NCBI GenBank assembly: GCA_050259235.1
Contig: JBLNAG010000005.1
Location: forward strand, 218,156-282,155
Direction of reading: 5' to 3'
Length of the DNA stretch: 64,000 nucleotides
Origin: UBA5364 sp050259235
GTDB taxonomy: Bacteria; Bacillota_I; Bacilli_A; RF39; UBA660
Of this stretch, positions 43,233 through 52,992 are shown one piece after another. A model generated the notes under the pieces. The model ran no database searches, was not told the origin of the DNA, and worked only from the letters and a program-made list of their open reading frames with translations. Each line of letters opens with the position of its first letter. Position 1 is the first letter of the stretch. The position numbers were made by a program, and so were the translations under genes.

Positions 43233-44087
43233 TTATTTAACCAAATAAGTTTTATTATCTTTGAATTCTATTTTTCTTTTCTTATATAAATTACCAAGAG
43301 CTCTTTTGAATGCTGCTTTACTCATATTAAATGTTTTATTGATTGTTTCAACATCTGTTGATGAAGTGATGTTCATTACTCCATCATTATCCTTAAGATA
43401 ATTTAAAATAATATCAGCATCTTCTAGCATTAATGGAATTTTAGTTTTTAATAGTGTTCCATTATAATTATTTTTTTCACCAACATTATTAATAGTGACA
43501 AGGACTTGTTCACCAATACGATAATCTCTTCTTTTATGTTTGTAATAAACAAATATATTATGTCCATCTAAAGTAATTAAGTTAATCCCTTCAATACCGT
43601 TTTTTAAAACAATAGCATTTACTTTATCAAACTTATTTAAGGGAGTTAATGGATTAAATAATCCTTTGGCTTCCTCAGGAGATATAAGCTTAGCAATAAG
43701 TTGGGTAGGGGTAGCTTTTAGTTTGCAAAGAATAGTATCACCAGTAATAGGCCAAATGCTTTTATCTACTGGTAGATCATCTTCTGATATAAGAGGATCC
43801 TTTAAAACATTGTTATCAATAAATACACCCAGGTTCTCAACGCTATTAGTTACTTTAACAAAACCAGGGTAACCAACTTTAATAAATGGTACCTGACAAG
43901 TAGCGATAACTCTTTTTTTTGAATCTAATAATACAAAAACATCAATAGAATCACCAATCTCAAATTCTCTTGTAGCTTGACTAAAATGCATTAAAACTTC
44001 ATCATTTGAATTATTTATTAACATATAGCCTAAATCTGTTTTTCTCTTAACAACTAATGTATTAATCTCACCAATTTTTAAATTCAT
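43233..44087 (-). CDS. cvfB: CvfB-type S1-domain RNA-binding protein
   Basis: 284 aa. Several S1-like beta-barrel modules are followed by a C-terminal winged helix (INKTFNMSKAAFKRALGNLYKKRKIEFKDNKTYLV). The opening VGYPGFVKVTN and KANAIVLKNG-like repeats and the 280-aa length fit CvfB/YitL, a regulator of virulence and RNA metabolism in Gram-positive bacteria. ATG start with TGAGGAAT upstream on the minus strand. A single-gene unit. Confidence 0.9.
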   Translation of the reverse strand: MNLKIGEINTLVVKRKTDLGYMLINNSNDEVLMHFSQATREFEIGDSIDVFVLLDSKKRVIATCQVPFIKVGYPGFVKVTNSVENLGVFIDNNVLKDPLISEDDLPVDKSIWPITGDTILCKLKATPTQLIAKLISPEEAKGLFNPLTPLNKFDKVNAIVLKNGIEGINLITLDGHNIFVYYKHKRRDYRIGEQVLVTINNVGEKNNYNGTLLKTKIPLMLEDADIILNYLKDNDGVMNITSSTDVETINKTFNMSKAAFKRALGNLYKKRKIEFKDNKTYLVK

Positions 44088-44099
44088 TATTATTCCTCA

Positions 44100-44485
44100 T
44101 CTCTCATATAGCAATTATATAATTAAATTGATGTTTTTACAAGAAATGAGTTATTGGAATTAATAAAAGTTAAAATAATTACTTTACATATCCTTGAAAA
44201 AAAATTATTTAAAAGGAAGTTCAATTTTGATGAGCGAATTATTAGAAAAAATTTGATTGCTTTTAAAACCCATTTTATATATAATGATATATGAAATTAT
44301 TTTTTATAGGTATGACAATAAATTAAAATGCTTCTTATTGTAGATGATAAGTTTAAAATAGATAGTCTATCAGAAAAGTGATTTACATAAAATTGAAAAA
44401 GCCTGTATATTGGGTTTACAAAGTCTTGAATGATATAGGCTAACAAATGGTACTAAATTAAAATTCATAATGAGGAGAATTAAAT
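44100..44485. other. 386-bp gap before the ABC exporter operon
   Basis: No intact gene. It holds the response-regulator-like remnant at 44328 and further stop-riddled sequence, and ends in the GAGGAG site of the ABC ATPase gene. Confidence 0.5.
44328..44381 (+). pseudogene. Possible remnant of a response regulator start
   Basis: ATG followed by 16 codons giving MLLIVDDKFKIDSLSEK, then TGA. LLIVDD is the usual start of a receiver domain. BceAB/MacB-type exporters are often preceded by their two-component system, so this may be what is left of it. Too short to be sure. Confidence 0.3.
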
Positions 44486-45244
44486 ATGAACAATGTAATT
44501 TTAAAAACAACTAAGTTATGTAAAAGTTTTAAGTCTGGAACACATAAACAAGAGGTTTTAAAAAACCTAGATATCGAATTTTATGAAGGAGATTTTACTG
44601 TTATTATGGGTTCGTCTGGTGCGGGCAAATCCACATTGCTTTACGCATTATCTGGAATGGACAGACCAACAAGTGGAGCTATTCGCTTTTTTGACGCCGA
44701 TATTGCTAAACTGAACAATGACAAGTTAGCAGTATTTCGTAGAAAAAATTGTGGTTTTGTGTTTCAACAAATGTTTCTATTAGATAATATGAGCATTTTA
44801 GATAATATTTTAGCAAGTGGTTTACTCATCAGTGGAAACAAGAAACTTATCATATCAAATGCGAAGGAATTATTGAAAAAGGTTGGTATAACAGAAACAA
44901 TATGGAGAAAATTTCCGAATCAACTTTCAGGTGGTGAAAATCAACGTTCTGCCATCGTTCGTGCTTTAATTAATAAGCCAAGGGTAATCTTTGCAGATGA
45001 ACCTACTGGATCATTGAATTCTGCATCAGGAAAAGCAGTCCTTGATGTTTTGACTGATATAAATTGTGGTGGTCAAAATATAATTATGGTTACACATGAC
45101 TTGCATTCTGCTATGCGCGGCAATCGAATTCTATATATAAAAGACGGTGTAATTAGTGGTGAATGCGATTTGGGTAAATATGTGAGTGATGATAAATTAC
45201 GTCACAAAAAACTACGCTCTTTCCTTTCTGAAATGGGGTGGTAA
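44486..45244 (+). CDS. ABC transporter ATP-binding protein, MacB/LolD/BceA type
   Basis: 252 aa. Walker A GSSGAGKST near residue 42, Q-loop VFQQ, signature LSGGENQR, Walker B VIFADEPTGSLN, switch His in VTHD. This is the class that energises FtsX-type permeases and exports or detoxifies peptides and antibiotics. GAGGAG precedes the ATG. Its stop is one base before the permease ATG, so the pair is coupled. Codon use here looks less AT-biased than in neighbours, suggesting later acquisition. Confidence 0.92.
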   Translation: MNNVILKTTKLCKSFKSGTHKQEVLKNLDIEFYEGDFTVIMGSSGAGKSTLLYALSGMDRPTSGAIRFFDADIAKLNNDKLAVFRRKNCGFVFQQMFLLDNMSILDNILASGLLISGNKKLIISNAKELLKKVGITETIWRKFPNQLSGGENQRSAIVRALINKPRVIFADEPTGSLNSASGKAVLDVLTDINCGGQNIIMVTHDLHSAMRGNRILYIKDGVISGECDLGKYVSDDKLRHKKLRSFLSEMGW

Positions 45245-45245
45245 T

Positions 45246-47630
45246 ATGAATAAACTATGGATGCATGCAATTGCTAACATACGAAAAACAAAATCAGCCT
45301 CTGCAACTTTAATAGTTATGTTTGTTATAGCAGCACTTCTTTTAAATGCAGGTCTTTTGGTTGTTATCAACTATGGTAGCTTTTTTAGCAAATTAAAAGA
45401 TGAACTTAAACCATCAAATGTTTATTTTGCGTTACCTGATAAGATGTACACTGAAGAAGTGAAAACCTATATCGATGAAAATAAGCATGTAAAACAAACA
45501 CAAGTCAATGATGGAATCTTGATTGGTGCGAATATTTTGTCCAAAGGTAAAGAAAAATCTTTTCCTATTATGTTCAATAATATGGATGAAGAAAGGGAAA
45601 TAAGTAAGTGGAAATTTGTTGGTGAGCATTTGCCGGCAGAAGAAATGTCTATTTATGTTCCAGATATTTTTAAAGTTGTCAGTGGTTATCAACTGAATGA
45701 TAAAATCGAACTCAAATATGTGGATGAAGAAACAAAGGAAACAAAGACGTTAACTTTTACTGTGAAAGGTTATACTGAAGACATATACTTTAGTTCGACC
45801 AACACCGGATATATAAGCTTTTATCTGCCAGAAGATACCTATAAAAAGGTAGAGAGCATATTAAATAAACCTGAAAACCTTGTACATATAGTATTTGCAA
45901 ATGTAGACAATATAAAAAATGTATCTGCGATAGAAAGTGGTATACGTGAAATTTTAAATTTCAATTCAGCTTCATTAATGGCAGGTGATCCGTCTACTAT
46001 GCTTATAACTATTGACCTCGATTTAGTCGAGTTATCACGTTGTATGATGGCAAGTATGGTTTCTGTTATGATGGTTATGTTTGCTCTAATTATATTAGTT
46101 GTCTGTTTGCTAGTTGTTCGATTTAGAATTGTTAATAGTATTGAAGAAGATATAATGAAAATTGGTTCTTTAAAATCAATTGGTTATACAAGTAGGCAAA
46201 TCATTCTATCTCTTATTCTACAGTTTTCACTGATTGCAGGAATTGGAAGTGTTATTGGAATTGCACTTTCTTATCCTTTATTACCTTCAGTTTCTGCTGT
46301 GTTTGAACAACAATCAGGACTTAAATGGAAACAAGGATTTGATGGTAATGTCAGTGGGGTAGCACTTTTAATGTTATTATTGATTGTTATTTTTATAGCA
46401 TTTTGGGCTGCTCATCGTATAAGTAAATTAAATCCTATATATGCGTTACACGGCGAAACCACTACTCGTAAGTATAAAGTAAATCATTTACAACTTGAGA
46501 AAGCTAAAGGTAAACTACCTGTTGTATTAGCATTTAAATCTATTTTACAAAACATAAAGCAAAACATAATGATTATTATTATTCTTATTGCTGTTACGTT
46601 TTCTGGTGCATTTGGCATAATTATGTATTACAATACAACAATTGATACAAGAGCTTTCGCAGAAGTTCCAGGTATGGAAATCTGTAATGCAATTGCTGTA
46701 CTTAATCCACAGATGGATCAGACTGAAGTAGTAAAGACTATTGAAAATATGGATAACGTTAAAAAAGTACTGTATTTAGATGAAATGAAAATAAAAGTTG
46801 AGGGCAGTGAAGTTTCTACTTATGTAATGGATAGTTATGATAAAAAAGAAACTAAGTTGGTGTATGAAGGAAGATATCCTGAAAACAAAAATGAAATCAC
46901 CCTTGCTGGAATATTAGCTGAAAGAATAGAAAAAACAGTCGGTGATACTGTTACCGTTAGCTTTGGTGAACTTCAAGAACGATTTAAAGTAGTGGGATTA
47001 TCAAATGGTTCTCAAATGGGAGGACTTAACACTTCTATACTTGCTAGTGATTATGGTCGTCTTAACCCTGACTTTAAACATCAAAACTTGAATATTTATC
47101 TTGATAAAGGAACAGATGCTGAAGTATTTATTAATAATTTGGAGAAAAAAATTGATAAAGATATGCTGATGGCAGCGGTAAATTTTGACAAGGGAATGGC
47201 AGAGGGAATGGCTTCTTACCAGAAGATAGTTGCTGCAATGGGGCTTGCTATGCTTGTAATTACATTACTTGTAGTTACTTTGGTTTTATATTTTGTTATC
47301 AGTTCCTCAGTAATTCGTAAAAAAAGAGAACTTGGCATTCAAAAAGCAATTGGTTTTACTACTTATCAATTGATGAACCAATTTTCAATTAGTTTTACAG
47401 TTCCAATTACTATTGGTTCAATAATCGGCACTATATTGGGTGCTTTATATACCAATCCAATGATGTCTATTTCTATGAAAAGTGCAGGTGTTATGAAGGC
47501 AGGATTTATTGTAGACCCATACTGGATAATTGCTTTCGGAGCTGTTACTATTGTTTTCTCCTACTTGCTATCTTTACTAATCACTTGGAGAATTCGAAAA
47601 ATTTCTGCTTATGCTCTTGTTACAGAATAA
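45246..47630 (+). CDS. FtsX-like ABC transporter permease
   Basis: 794 aa. Membrane helix 1 near residues 17-40, a large outside domain (about 45-265), three helices (about 275-395), then a second set: helix near 437-455, outside domain to about 650, and three final helices. Two FtsX domains in one chain as in MacB-like/BceB-like and lipoprotein exporters. Start at the ATG 4 nt after GGGGTGG; an in-frame start at 45186 inside the ATPase gene is rejected. Partner of the ATPase just upstream; the substrate may be an antimicrobial peptide or lipoprotein. Confidence 0.9.
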   Translation: MNKLWMHAIANIRKTKSASATLIVMFVIAALLLNAGLLVVINYGSFFSKLKDELKPSNVYFALPDKMYTEEVKTYIDENKHVKQTQVNDGILIGANILSKGKEKSFPIMFNNMDEEREISKWKFVGEHLPAEEMSIYVPDIFKVVSGYQLNDKIELKYVDEETKETKTLTFTVKGYTEDIYFSSTNTGYISFYLPEDTYKKVESILNKPENLVHIVFANVDNIKNVSAIESGIREILNFNSASLMAGDPSTMLITIDLDLVELSRCMMASMVSVMMVMFALIILVVCLLVVRFRIVNSIEEDIMKIGSLKSIGYTSRQIILSLILQFSLIAGIGSVIGIALSYPLLPSVSAVFEQQSGLKWKQGFDGNVSGVALLMLLLIVIFIAFWAAHRISKLNPIYALHGETTTRKYKVNHLQLEKAKGKLPVVLAFKSILQNIKQNIMIIIILIAVTFSGAFGIIMYYNTTIDTRAFAEVPGMEICNAIAVLNPQMDQTEVVKTIENMDNVKKVLYLDEMKIKVEGSEVSTYVMDSYDKKETKLVYEGRYPENKNEITLAGILAERIEKTVGDTVTVSFGELQERFKVVGLSNGSQMGGLNTSILASDYGRLNPDFKHQNLNIYLDKGTDAEVFINNLEKKIDKDMLMAAVNFDKGMAEGMASYQKIVAAMGLAMLVITLLVVTLVLYFVISSSVIRKKRELGIQKAIGFTTYQLMNQFSISFTVPITIGSIIGTILGALYTNPMMSISMKSAGVMKAGFIVDPYWIIAFGAVTIVFSYLLSLLITWRIRKISAYALVTE

Positions 47631-47784
47631 AATAACACTTAATATCTCTTATGAGATGAAGTACTTATCAAATTTAAATTTTAAAAAAAAATTAATTGCG
47701 CAGAAATTATATTAAACCGTAAGATGAATACATTTAAGATTTTAATCATGGGGTACTTATTTAATTACTTCATGGAAAACAAAT

Positions 47785-47813
47785 AAAAAGGATTACAGTC
47801 TGTAATCTTTTTT
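47785..47813 (+). terminator. Terminator of the ABC exporter operon
   Basis: A 7-bp core stem (47791-47797 with 47801-47807) with a GTC loop, A-rich and T-rich flanks. It lies 155 bp after the permease stop; the gap has no gene. Confidence 0.75.
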
Positions 47814-47966
47814 GATACTTTAAAATACCTAAACCTTAATCATTTAATATTTGAAAGTAATAAAATATATTTGATTTAATAATAGAAATCATTGGATATA
47901 TTTATAAATAAAACTATCAACTCTTTTACAGATATGATATAATCGGTTGTACTGGGAGTGAGAAAG

Positions 47967-49583
47967 ATGATTACAGCAACTAATATAAGCTTAATATTTA
48001 GTGATAAAAAACTATTTAAAGATATCAATGTAAAATTTACAAAAGGGAACTGTTATGGAATAATTGGGGCAAATGGTTCAGGAAAATCAACTTTTTTAAA
48101 AATACTAAGTGGTGATTTAGAATCTACTACTGGTGATGTTATTATTGAAAAAGGTAAAAGACTTGCAGTATTGAAGCAAGATCATTTTGCATACAATGAA
48201 TATTCAATACTTGAAACAGTTATAATAGGGCATACAAGGCTTCATGAAATAACTACTGAAAAGGAAAGATTATATAGTAAACCAGATTTTAATGATGAAG
48301 ATGGTTTAGCAGTAGCAGAGCTTGAAGCTGAATTTGAAGAATTAGATGGATGGAATGTAGAATATAATGTGCAAGTATTATTAAATGGATTAGGTGTTGA
48401 AGAAAAAAATATAGAAACTAAGATGGCTGATATTAAATCAAGTGATAAGGTTAAAATTTTACTTGCGCAAGCATTATTTGGCAATCCAGATATTTTACTT
48501 TTAGATGAACCTACAAATCATTTAGATTTTAATGCAATTAGTTGGTTAGAAAACTTTTTAATTGATTATGATAATACAGTTATAGTAGTGAGTCATGATA
48601 GACATTTTTTAAATAAGGTATGTACTCATATTTTTGATATTGATAGAGAAACGGGTAAGTTATATGTTGGTAATTATGACTTTTGGCAAAAATCTAGTGA
48701 ACTTATGTTAAAACTTATAAATGATTCAAATAAGAAAAAAGAACAAAGAATTGCAGAACTTGAAGCATTCGTTGCAAGATTTAGTGCGAATGCCTCTAAA
48801 TCTAAGCAAGCAACAAGTAGAAAAAAATCACTTGAAAAAATAGTATTAGAAGACATTACTCCATCATCTCGTAAATATCCTTTTATTAACTTTTCTGTTG
48901 AAAAACCTTTAGGAAAAGAATTATTAACGGTTACTGGTTTAACTAAAACAATTGATGGAGTAAAAGTATTGGATAATATAAGCTTTAGTGTAATGCCAGA
49001 AGAAAAGGCTGTTATACTTAGTAAAAATGACGTTGTAGCAACAACCTTATTAGAAATACTTAGTGGTAATATGGAACCTGATTGTGGAAGTGTAAAATGG
49101 GGACCTACTGTTGTAATAGATTATTTAGCTTTAAATAACGAAGGTATATTTAAGGATAATAACTTAAATCTTATTGATTGGTTAAAACAATATTCATATG
49201 ACAAAACAAATACATTTATCAGAGGATTTTTAGGAAGAATGCTATTTAGTGGTGATCAAACATTAAAGCAAGTAAAAGTATTATCTGGTGGAGAAAAAAT
49301 GAGATGTATGTTTTCAAAAATGATGCTTAGTGGTGCTAATTGTTTACTATTAGATCAACCAACTAACCATCTTGACTTAGAGTCGATCCAATCTTTAAAT
49401 GATGGATTAGTTAAATATACTGGTTCAATTTTATTTTCATCACACGACCATGAGTTTATTGGTACTATTGCAAATAAAGTGATTGAAATAACTCCAAAAG
49501 GAGTGTTCCAAAAGAGTATTAAATTTGATGAATATTTAGAAGATATGCATATTCAAAAGCAATTAGAAGATATGTATAAATAA
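47967..49583 (+). CDS. ABC-F family ATPase, YkpA/YbiT-like
   Basis: 538 aa with two ATPase domains and no membrane part. Domain 1 has GANGSGKSTFLK, a signature region KSSDKVKILLAQAL and LLLDEPTNHLD; the linker is charged and helical (PtIM-like). Domain 2 has LSGGEKMRCMFSKMM and LLLDQPTNHLD (the catalytic Glu is Gln) but a degenerate Walker A (LSKNDVVATTLLE, no GKST). Loss of the second P-loop is known in the YkpA/YbiT branch. ABC-F proteins act on ribosomes in translation or antibiotic resistance. Start at the ATG 8 nt after GGGAG. Confidence 0.9.
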   Translation: MITATNISLIFSDKKLFKDINVKFTKGNCYGIIGANGSGKSTFLKILSGDLESTTGDVIIEKGKRLAVLKQDHFAYNEYSILETVIIGHTRLHEITTEKERLYSKPDFNDEDGLAVAELEAEFEELDGWNVEYNVQVLLNGLGVEEKNIETKMADIKSSDKVKILLAQALFGNPDILLLDEPTNHLDFNAISWLENFLIDYDNTVIVVSHDRHFLNKVCTHIFDIDRETGKLYVGNYDFWQKSSELMLKLINDSNKKKEQRIAELEAFVARFSANASKSKQATSRKKSLEKIVLEDITPSSRKYPFINFSVEKPLGKELLTVTGLTKTIDGVKVLDNISFSVMPEEKAVILSKNDVVATTLLEILSGNMEPDCGSVKWGPTVVIDYLALNNEGIFKDNNLNLIDWLKQYSYDKTNTFIRGFLGRMLFSGDQTLKQVKVLSGGEKMRCMFSKMMLSGANCLLLDQPTNHLDLESIQSLNDGLVKYTGSILFSSHDHEFIGTIANKVIEITPKGVFQKSIKFDEYLEDMHIQKQLEDMYK

Positions 49584-49662
49584 CAATGATTATAAATTTA
49601 TTGCTTATATTAAACTTTTAACCAGGAAGGTCATGGCTCAATCTACGATGGATACTAATGTG

Positions 49663-49695
49663 AAAAAAAAGATAGTTTATAACTATCTTTTTTTT
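49663..49695 (+). terminator. Strong terminator after the ABC-F gene
   Basis: A 15-bp stem including A/T flanks (49663-49677 with 49681-49695), TAT loop; usable on both strands. Confidence 0.88.
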
Positions 49696-49763
49696 CATTA
49701 TTATTATAATAATTCATATATTATTATATATTTATGAATATATAATAATGAAAGAAGGATTGT

Positions 49764-50696
49764 ATGCTAAACAATGAAATGTTTATTAGTAAATCTATAG
49801 ATTTACATTTATTTTTTATGAGGATTATAGAAGAACATTTAATATTTATTCAGTCTTCTATACCTGCTAAGAATACTGCTATAAAACAAGAAGCAGAAAC
49901 TTTAAGACAAGAATTATTAAAACTGTTTTCTTTTATTATGTCTATTTCCAGTGGACATATAAGTCAAAATGTAATCAATTCTGGGGAATTAATTACAAAG
50001 TACACACATGAAGCTGAAGAATTAAGCGAATATTATACAGGGTTGGAAATTGATAGTAATTATACTATAAATGAAAAAAAATTATTAGCATCAGAAAATT
50101 CAACATATGAACAAATACCAAATGAACAAATGATAAATTTAAATAATCACGTTATTGATATTATTAAGAAAGTAACGGATTTTCAAAAAAAATTTTTTGA
50201 TGCTATTCAAAAATGTGAAATTTTTACAAGTATGTTTTCTGATAGATTAGACCATATTATTGATGAAAGCAATCATTATATAGTAGAAATAGAAAAATTA
50301 CAAAGTATGAATTTAACACCAACTTTAAATTCGTTAAATGAAGAAATGATATTTTGGAATGAAAATTTAAGTGACCATGGTATATTTACTGCCCTTCGTT
50401 TAGATCCAACTGAAAAAGAATTAGCAAAAATTTCAATGGATTTTGCCGATAATTTTGAAAAACTAGCGGATGAAGCAAAAAATGCTGGAAGTAATGCAAC
50501 AAACATAATTGATTTAATCAATAGGAGTTTGCAAGAAACAATAAAATATAAAGAAGCTAATATTAAAGATGTAGAAAGTTTGTTATACTGTAAAGTCAAA
50601 TCAATAATTTTACCATTGGGTGCTGAACATGATTTAAGAGAACTTAATCATTATTTGAGAATACTAAAAGATGGTAAAAAATACCTTAATATCTAG
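49764..50696 (+). CDS. DUF2935 ferritin-like helical protein
   Basis: 310 aa. Two repeats of a four-helix unit: SIDLHLFFMRIIEEHLIFIQSSI near the start and FWNENLSDHGIFTALRLDPTEKELA near residue 205. The conserved HxxF..I..EH and DH/E..H residues (also PLGAEHDLREL near the end) fit DUF2935, whose members have a ferritin-like metal-binding core. Cytoplasmic, no signal. AGGAT precedes the ATG. Function probably metal or oxidative-stress related; not established. Confidence 0.8.
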   Translation: MLNNEMFISKSIDLHLFFMRIIEEHLIFIQSSIPAKNTAIKQEAETLRQELLKLFSFIMSISSGHISQNVINSGELITKYTHEAEELSEYYTGLEIDSNYTINEKKLLASENSTYEQIPNEQMINLNNHVIDIIKKVTDFQKKFFDAIQKCEIFTSMFSDRLDHIIDESNHYIVEIEKLQSMNLTPTLNSLNEEMIFWNENLSDHGIFTALRLDPTEKELAKISMDFADNFEKLADEAKNAGSNATNIIDLINRSLQETIKYKEANIKDVESLLYCKVKSIILPLGAEHDLRELNHYLRILKDGKKYLNI

Positions 50697-50711
50697 AAAT
50701 GATGCAACCAT

Positions 50712-50740
50712 AAAAACCACCAGTTAAGATGGTGATTTTT
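50712..50740 (+). terminator. Terminator after the DUF2935 gene
   Basis: CCACCA/TGGTG-type stem with GTTAAGA loop followed by ATTTTTATTT. Confidence 0.65.
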
Positions 50741-50814
50741 ATTTATGTATCTACTTATTAATTAATAAATATAATGTATTATAGAGAAAAATAGATATAT
50801 AATATCTATCTTTA

Positions 50815-51222
50815 TTAGTCAGCATCTCTTTTACGAACAAATAAGAAAGTTACGAGTCCACCTAATACTGCGCCACCTAAACCATAGGCAACATCTTTAG
50901 TTAAATCGTTATCATCGTTATTAACATCATCGACAGTACCATTGTTAGTTCCATTATCAGTACCATTATTAGTTCCGTTATTAGTACCGTTATTAGTTCC
51001 ATTATTATTGTCGTCATTGTCCAACACATCATCATTGTTGTTAGTAGTTCCGTTGTTTAAAGTGCCATCATTAGTTGTATTATTGTTAGTGGTATTATCG
51101 TCGATAATTCCATTAGTGTTGTTATCATTTGTTGTTGTATTATTCTGTGCTGAAATATTTTGTATATTAGTGAACAAAAAGACAACTACTATTAATAATA
51201 AATTAAATAAAACTTTTTTCAT
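50815..51222 (-). CDS. Secreted Asn/Thr/Gly-repeat surface protein
   Basis: 135 aa. Signal peptide (LFNLLLIVVVFLFTNIQNISA), then 80 residues of Asn, Thr, Gly and Asp with tandem NGTN units, and a C-terminal membrane helix (LGGAVLGGLVTFLFV) with RKRDAD tail. There is no LPxTG motif; the helix plus basic tail anchors it. A low-complexity stalk of this type could be a cell-surface spacer. GGAGG precedes the ATG on the minus strand. The repeats make the length liable to change by slippage. Confidence 0.75.
   Translation of the reverse strand: MKKVLFNLLLIVVVFLFTNIQNISAQNNTTTNDNNTNGIIDDNTTNNNTTNDGTLNNGTTNNNDDVLDNDDNNNGTNNGTNNGTNNGTDNGTNNGTVDDVNNDDNDLTKDVAYGLGGAVLGGLVTFLFVRKRDAD
50938..51008 (-). 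repeat. 12-bp tandem repeats encoding NGTN units
   Basis: About six degenerate units of ACCATTATTAGTTCC type (plus strand) coding for NGTN on the minus strand; candidates for slipped-strand length variation. Confidence 0.75.
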
Positions 51223-51548
51223 AAATTCCTCCTTCTTCTATAGTATTACCGAAATACAGGAATTTATTATTTATAAGAAGTACCAATTATTACTAAATTT
51301 TAGTTAATAAGCATAAAATAGGTTGACAATACTTTTTATAAAAGGTAAAATATAGAAAGTTTAAATGAATTTTTAAATTAAAAATTTTTGTAATATTGAA
51401 ATTGATATATATGCAGCAACTTAGTTTTAGATATAATATATAATATATAACAATTAAAATATGACAATTTTTTTGACAAAAGAGGCAAAAAGTCTTGCCA
51501 AAAATTTTAAATTAATGTATACTTAGGAAGTCAACGCAAAAATTAAAT
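51223..51548. other. Intergenic region before the tRNA pair
   Basis: Carries the promoter region of the minus-strand surface protein and the tRNA promoter; no gene seen. A TTGACA at about 51474 precedes the better tRNA promoter and might be a second start. Confidence 0.5.
51495..51523 (+). promoter_or_regulatory. Promoter of the tRNA-Ile/tRNA-Glu unit
   Basis: TTGCCA (51495-51500), 17-bp spacer, TATACT (51518-51523). Confidence 0.78.
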
Positions 51549-51625
<77 letters not shown>

Positions 51626-51633
51626 TTGATTTT

Positions 51634-51710
51634 GGCCCGTTGGTGAAGCGGCTTAACACACATGCCTTTCACGCATGCATTCACGAGTCCGAATCTCGTA
51701 CGGGTCACCA
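51634..51710 (+). tRNA. tRNA-Glu (TTC)
   Basis: 77 nt with CCA. Acceptor GGCCCGT/ACGGGTC, anticodon stem CATGC/GCATG with loop CTTTCAC, T loop TTCGAAT-like. Eight bases after tRNA-Ile, so one transcript. Confidence 0.95.
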
Positions 51711-51723
51711 TTTAGTGATTGAT

Positions 51724-51749
51724 AGTCATCCAATAGGATGGCTTTTTTC
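51724..51749 (+). terminator. Terminator after the tRNA pair
   Basis: An 8-bp stem (51724-51731 with 51736-51743, one G-T pair), AATA loop, T-run. Confidence 0.85.
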
Positions 51750-51839
51750 ATGCAATTTTTTAAAACTTGTAAATAGTATTGATATTTCTGAATATTATGT
51801 TATAATAGGCATCGTTTTATGAAGGAGAGGAATTAGGCA

Positions 51840-52718
51840 ATGAATAAAGCACTTATTTCGACTGCTTGTGATTTAGAACAATTTTTAGAAAAGAAATGTA
51901 ATAATTATGTAGCCACTGATGATTTTGTTTCTCTAATTGGTGGTTTATTAGGAAAGTGCAAAGGCTTTGAAATTAAGATGAACTTTGGCAAAAATGAATA
52001 TTTATTAATATCTACTGATATGGAAGGAAAAGACATATTAGATGAATTAATACCTATTTTAAGTGAAGCCATCGGTGGGTATGAACCAATTTGTAAATAT
52101 GATTTTTTAGCAAAAGACGAAAAAGATGCTTTACCTACAATTGAATGGGATATGCAAGATCCAGAAGGTAGAGTTAGAGAAATAGCAAATGGTAGAGCTT
52201 TTACGTCTTATGGAGAATGTTTAAATCTGAAATTATTTGGTAATAGAGAAATTAGTAATTATATAGAAGATGAAAACACTAGACAAAAAAGTATTAGAAT
52301 TTATGGAATAGATCCAGGATTTTTAGATAATAAAGATCAAATTGATACATTATCAGAAGCAGATTTATATTTTGCAATAGAAAGTCTTTCTAGAATAATA
52401 GCTTCAACACTCCATAATATAAATAATGACAATATTCCAAACTTAATTGAAGAACAATATGCAATAGAATATTGTGCTTATCAAACTAAAAAATTTGGTG
52501 TTGAATTAGCAGAACCAAAATTCGGCAAACATATATTAAGTACACCATCTTATGAAGCATGGTATAACTTTTATGATAATCATTTCAAAAGAGAATTAAC
52601 TGATGAAGAATATAGTGAATATCAAACTAAAAAAATGCAAGGCAAAGATGTATCAAAATATATGCCAAAAGGTAATTGGAAAGATAATTTACCAAAGTCA
52701 TTTGTTAAGACAATATAA
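51840..52718 (+). CDS. Conserved hypothetical protein
   Basis: 292 aa, not recognised. A soluble alpha/beta protein without signal or membrane segments. The first 110 residues look like a small alpha/beta domain (FVSLIGGLLGKCKGFEIKMNFG). The second half is helical and ends with DEEYSEYQTKKMQGKDVSKYMPKGNW, which resembles a short linker-binding tail. GAAGGAGAGG precedes the ATG. Single gene between tRNA genes. Confidence 0.65.
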   Translation: MNKALISTACDLEQFLEKKCNNYVATDDFVSLIGGLLGKCKGFEIKMNFGKNEYLLISTDMEGKDILDELIPILSEAIGGYEPICKYDFLAKDEKDALPTIEWDMQDPEGRVREIANGRAFTSYGECLNLKLFGNREISNYIEDENTRQKSIRIYGIDPGFLDNKDQIDTLSEADLYFAIESLSRIIASTLHNINNDNIPNLIEEQYAIEYCAYQTKKFGVELAEPKFGKHILSTPSYEAWYNFYDNHFKRELTDEEYSEYQTKKMQGKDVSKYMPKGNWKDNLPKSFVKTI

Positions 52719-52729
52719 CAATAAATAAA

Positions 52730-52757
52730 AAGCCACCTTTTAATGTGGTTTTTTTAT
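52730..52757 (+). terminator. Terminator after the hypothetical gene
   Basis: AAAGCCAC/GTGGTTTT stem with one G-T pair and a T-run. Confidence 0.8.
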
Positions 52758-52828
52758 ATATTTAAAAAGGCATTTTTTCTTGACTTTATATTTAATATAA
52801 TGTAAAATTAATTCGTAGCCAGAAAAAC

Positions 52829-52919
52829 GGAGTAGTACTCAAGAGGCTGAAGAGGCGCCCCTGCTAAGGGCGTAGGTCGGGTAACTGGCGCGAGGGTTCA
52901 AATCCCTCCTGCTCCGCCA
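52829..52919 (+). tRNA. tRNA-Ser (GCT)
   Basis: 91 nt with CCA and the long variable arm of serine tRNAs (GGTCGGGTAACTGGCGC region). Acceptor GGAGTAG/CTGCTCC, anticodon stem CGCCC/GGGCG with loop CTGCTAA, T loop TTCAAAT. Confidence 0.95.
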
Positions 52920-52930
52920 CTTATGAAATA

Positions 52931-52956
52931 AAACCTTATTTATAAGGTTTTTTTGT
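52931..52956 (+). terminator. Terminator after tRNA-Ser
   Basis: An 8-bp stem (52931-52938 with 52943-52950), TTTA loop, T-run. Confidence 0.87.
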
Positions 52957-52992
52957 TATTATAATGTATTTTGTAGTATAATTAAAGAAATG

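Noticed and set aside
45186..45245. Earlier start of the FtsX permease inside the ATPase gene
   Set aside because: No site for ribosome binding there, while GGGGTGG lies 4 nt before the ATG at 45246.
50942..51307. Plus-strand frame of Leu/Val/Pro repeats opposite the NGTN protein
   Set aside because: It is the antisense shadow of the repeat region and lacks a ribosome binding site; the minus-strand frame has a signal peptide and a GGAGG site.
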